Shown: one piece after another, positions 61,728 to 64,000 of the stretch | Position numbering within the stretch: position 1 is the stretch's first letter | How the letters are laid out: each line of letters opens with the position of its first letter | Assembly (NCBI RefSeq): GCF_030053775.1 | Contig: NZ_CP125669.1 | Coordinates: forward strand, 2,847,962-2,911,961 | DNA from: Acinetobacter corruptisaponis | Lineage (GTDB): Bacteria; Pseudomonadota; Gammaproteobacteria; Pseudomonadales; Moraxellaceae | Reading direction: 5' to 3' | Length of the DNA: 64,000 nucleotides | Translations under genes and position numbers: made by a program | Notes under the pieces: generated by a model | Told to the model about the DNA's origin: nothing | The model's input: the letters and a program-made list of their open reading frames with translations, nothing else | The model's database searches: none

Positions 61728-61862
61728 TGTCATCCGCAATTGTTTGAGACAGGACTCCGTTAATAAAGTATTGTTTCTGCGATTTATTAAGTTCGCTGAT
61801 AGTAGTTGACGAGTTTTGCGGATGACAATGGTTTTGCTTACTTTTGCCGAAACAAAAGTAAG
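61728..61862. repeat. Nested inverted-repeat element
   Basis: A 12-base inverted repeat TGTCATCCGCAA (61728-61739) / TTGCGGATGACA (61816-61827) encloses about 76 bases. Nine bases further is a perfect 10-bp hairpin CTTACTTTTG (61837-61846) / CAAAAGTAAG (61853-61862). No coding frame fits. The form suggests a small non-autonomous or REP-like repeat. Confidence 0.6.
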
Positions 61863-62076
61863 TCGAGCCGACGGCTTATCCTGGAATTGGATAAAAACTC
61901 GGCAAGATTCCATCAAGATATTTAGTTTTTAATAAGTTAGACAAATATTTACGTCGAATTCAGCTTATTCTGAATGCTCATTCATTGTTTTGTTTAAGCC
62001 AGTTTCAGATTCTATTCTATTCATATTTACACGCTTATGTGCCGATGCTGGTACATAAGAGGCATTAGGTACCAGC
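61863..62076. other. Spacer before ycaO
   Basis: The rest of the metR-ycaO gap. Another inverted pair, TGCTGGTAC (62046-62054) / GTACCAGCA (62069-62077), lies just before the ycaO start and would put the start codon in a hairpin. Confidence 0.5.
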
Positions 62077-64000
62077 ATGGAAATCAAGGTTAATTATCTC
62101 GACAATCTTCGTCAGGAAGCCAAGTTCGATGATTTTACAGTAATTGCAGATCAACCGATCCGCTATAAAGGCGATGGCTCAGCTCCAGGGCCATTCGACT
62201 ATTTTCTGGCTTCATCGGCGTTATGTGCAGCTTACTTTGTAAAAGTGTACTGTGCGGCACGTGATATTCCGACCGATAATATTCGCTTATCGCAAAACAA
62301 TATTGTTGACCCTGAAAACCGCTACAAACAGATTTTTAAGATTCAGGTCGAGTTGCCTGCTGACATTTCTGAAAAGGACCGTCAAGGAATTCTACGCTCC
62401 ATTGACCGTTGTACCGTGAAGAAAGTGATTCAGACGGGCCCTGAATTTATTATTGAAGAAGTTGAAAGTATTGATGCTGATGCACAGGCATTGCTGATGC
62501 CACGCCTGACTTCGGAGAGCAGCACTTATATTCAGGGCAAAGATTTACCTTTAGAACAGACCATTGCCAATATGTCCAGTATTTTGGCAGGCTTGGGCAT
62601 GAAGATTGAAATTGCGTCATGGCGTAATATTGTTCCGAATGTCTGGTCACTGCATATTCGTGATGCACAATCGCCGATGTGTTTTACCAATGGCAAGGGT
62701 TCAACCAAGGAAAGTGCCTTGGCATCGGCACTGGGCGAATTTATTGAGCGTTTAAACTGTAACTTCTTCTATAACGACCAGTTTTGGGGAGAGGAAATTG
62801 CTAACGCTGAGTTCGTACATTATCCTGATGAAAAATGGTTTCAGCCAGGCCCGAATGGTGAATTGCCAGTAGAAATTCTGGATGAATACTGCCTTGAGAT
62901 TTATAACCCTGACGATGAATTGCTGGGCACGCATTTATATGACACCAACTCAGGTAATACTGAGCGGGGCATCTGTTCGTTGCCATTCGTACGCCAGTCG
63001 GATGGTGAAGTGGTGTATTTCCCATCTAACTTGATTGAAAATTTATATCTTAGTAATGGTATGAGCGCAGGCAATACCTTGGCTGAGGCACAGGTACAAT
63101 GTTTATCGGAAATCTTTGAACGTGCGGTGAAACGTGAGATTCTGGAGGGTGAAATGACGCTGCCAGATGTGCCGCAACAGGTCTTGGAGAAATACCCAGG
63201 TATTTTAGCAGGCATCAAAGGTTTGGAGGAACAAGGTTTTCCTGTATTAGTCAAAGATGCTTCGCTGGGTGGTCAGTTCCCCGTGATGTGTGTGACGCTG
63301 ATGAATCCACGTACAGGCGGAGTCTTTGCCTCATTTGGTGCGCATCCAAGTTTTGAAATTGCGTTGGAACGTAGCCTGACTGAGTTGTTGCAGGGACGTA
63401 GTTTTGAGGGTCTCAATGATTTACCGCAGCCAACGTTCCAAAGTAATGCGGTGACTGAACCAAATAACTTTGTGGAACACTTTATTGATTCCAGTGGTTT
63501 GGTATCATGGCACTTTTTTAGTTCCAAAGCTGATTTCGATTTTGTGGAGTGGGACTTTACCAACCAAGGTCAAAACAGCAATGTGGAAGAAGCGGAAGAA
63601 CTGTTTGCCATTCTTGAGGAAATGGGTAAAGAAGTCTACATGGCAGTGTATCAGCATTTAGGTGCAACGGCTTGCCGTATCTTGGTGCCTGACTATTCCG
63701 AGATTTATCTGGTGGAAGACCTGATCTGGGACAACACCAACAAAGCACTGTCATTCCGTGAAGATATCTTAAACCTGCATCGTCTGGATAATGACAGCCT
63801 TGAGGCCTTGGTTGAACGTCTGGAAGAATGTGAGCTGGATGACTACACCGAAATAGCCACATTGATTGGTATCGAATTTGATGACAATACCGTGTGGGGG
63901 CAACTGACCATTCTTGAGTTAAAACTTTTGATTTATCTTGCTTTAGAGCAAGTTGAAGAGGCAAAGGAATTGGTTGAGCAGTTCCTGCAATACAACACCA
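62077..64000 (+). CDS. ycaO: OsmC-YcaO fusion protein (YcaO), 3' end outside window
   Basis: 641 codons are visible from the ATG at 62077, and the frame is open at the right edge. The N-terminal OsmC-like domain (about 1-135; G-S-A-P-G-P-F-D-Y-F-L-A-S) is followed by a YcaO domain (about 170-550) with the ATP-binding Glu-rich motifs G-E-F-I-E-R-L-N and S-E-I-F-E-R-A-V-K-R-E-I. A helical C-terminal part follows. YcaO enzymes activate amide backbones; the E. coli homologue assists RimO in methylthiolating ribosomal protein S12. No RiPP precursor gene is seen next to it. Confidence 0.9.
   Translation, partial: MEIKVNYLDNLRQEAKFDDFTVIADQPIRYKGDGSAPGPFDYFLASSALCAAYFVKVYCAARDIPTDNIRLSQNNIVDPENRYKQIFKIQVELPADISEKDRQGILRSIDRCTVKKVIQTGPEFIIEEVESIDADAQALLMPRLTSESSTYIQGKDLPLEQTIANMSSILAGLGMKIEIASWRNIVPNVWSLHIRDAQSPMCFTNGKGSTKESALASALGEFIERLNCNFFYNDQFWGEEIANAEFVHYPDEKWFQPGPNGELPVEILDEYCLEIYNPDDELLGTHLYDTNSGNTERGICSLPFVRQSDGEVVYFPSNLIENLYLSNGMSAGNTLAEAQVQCLSEIFERAVKREILEGEMTLPDVPQQVLEKYPGILAGIKGLEEQGFPVLVKDASLGGQFPVMCVTLMNPRTGGVFASFGAHPSFEIALERSLTELLQGRSFEGLNDLPQPTFQSNAVTEPNNFVEHFIDSSGLVSWHFFSSKADFDFVEWDFTNQGQNSNVEEAEELFAILEEMGKEVYMAVYQHLGATACRILVPDYSEIYLVEDLIWDNTNKALSFREDILNLHRLDNDSLEALVERLEECELDDYTEIATLIGIEFDDNTVWGQLTILELKLLIYLALEQVEEAKELVEQFLQYNT

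Noticed and set aside
62077..64000. YcaO gene as part of a RiPP natural product cluster
   Set aside because: No precursor peptide, dehydrogenase, protease or exporter gene is adjacent, and the OsmC-YcaO layout matches the housekeeping type.

Overview
The window looks like chromosomal DNA of an Acinetobacter species. Supporting signs are the 5S and 23S rRNA sequence, the AT-rich codon use, the leuS-lptE-holA and secB-grxC-yibN blocks, the bifunctional MnmC, FabI and Orn sequences, and a SIR2/MacAB-rich core typical of that genus. It opens inside a 23S rRNA gene, continues through 5S rRNA and a strong rRNA terminator, and ends inside an OsmC-YcaO gene. No tRNA, CRISPR array or prophage is visible.

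Layout. (1) 1-1380: 3' end of an rRNA operon. (2) 1636-11606: one giant (about 3,300 codon) lipoprotein gene of about 26 Ig-like (Big_1/invasin type) repeats, broken by a one-base frameshift near 3443. (3) 11665-31768: core and housekeeping genes: thioredoxin 2, thioesterases, YajQ, rhodaneses, a yciB-yciI-mnmC cluster, PHP exonuclease, bestrophin, RadC, CoaBC, an Ada-like/AlkB alkylation repair pair, SecB/GrxC/YibN, RsgA, Orn, a BAX-inhibitor protein and FabI. (4) 31773-42949: MacA-MacB-outer membrane factor efflux operon, SIR2 deacetylase, hemerythrin, leuS-lptE-holA. (5) 43156-47160: branched-chain amino acid genes ilvI-ilvH-ilvC. A leader peptide and attenuator are proposed upstream, and a tandem triplication of the ilvC tail and terminators lies downstream. 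(6) 47169-55150: accessory stretch with a membrane protein gene interrupted by an amber codon, an MHYT-GGDEF-EAL protein, a PhaC-like hydrolase, a probable orphan small RNA, small hypothetical genes and an IS630 remnant. (7) 55529-60442: two tandem trimeric autotransporter adhesin genes with 11-residue (hendecad) stalk repeats and a following lipoprotein gene with a Pro-Gln tract. (8) 60597-64000: metR with a perfect MetR-type operator, a small inverted-repeat element and ycaO.

How the parts work together. Most genes are ordinary metabolism, translation, redox and repair functions in short operons. The unusual content concerns the cell surface: the giant Ig-like lipoprotein, the twin trimeric adhesins with their companion lipoprotein and a membrane c-di-GMP enzyme (with YajQ as a possible c-di-GMP receptor) would all fit attachment or biofilm control, though that link is inference. 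The most interesting non-coding signals are the putative ilvIH attenuator, the ilvC tail triplication, the orphan small RNA near 52.6 kb and the nested inverted repeats near 61.8 kb.
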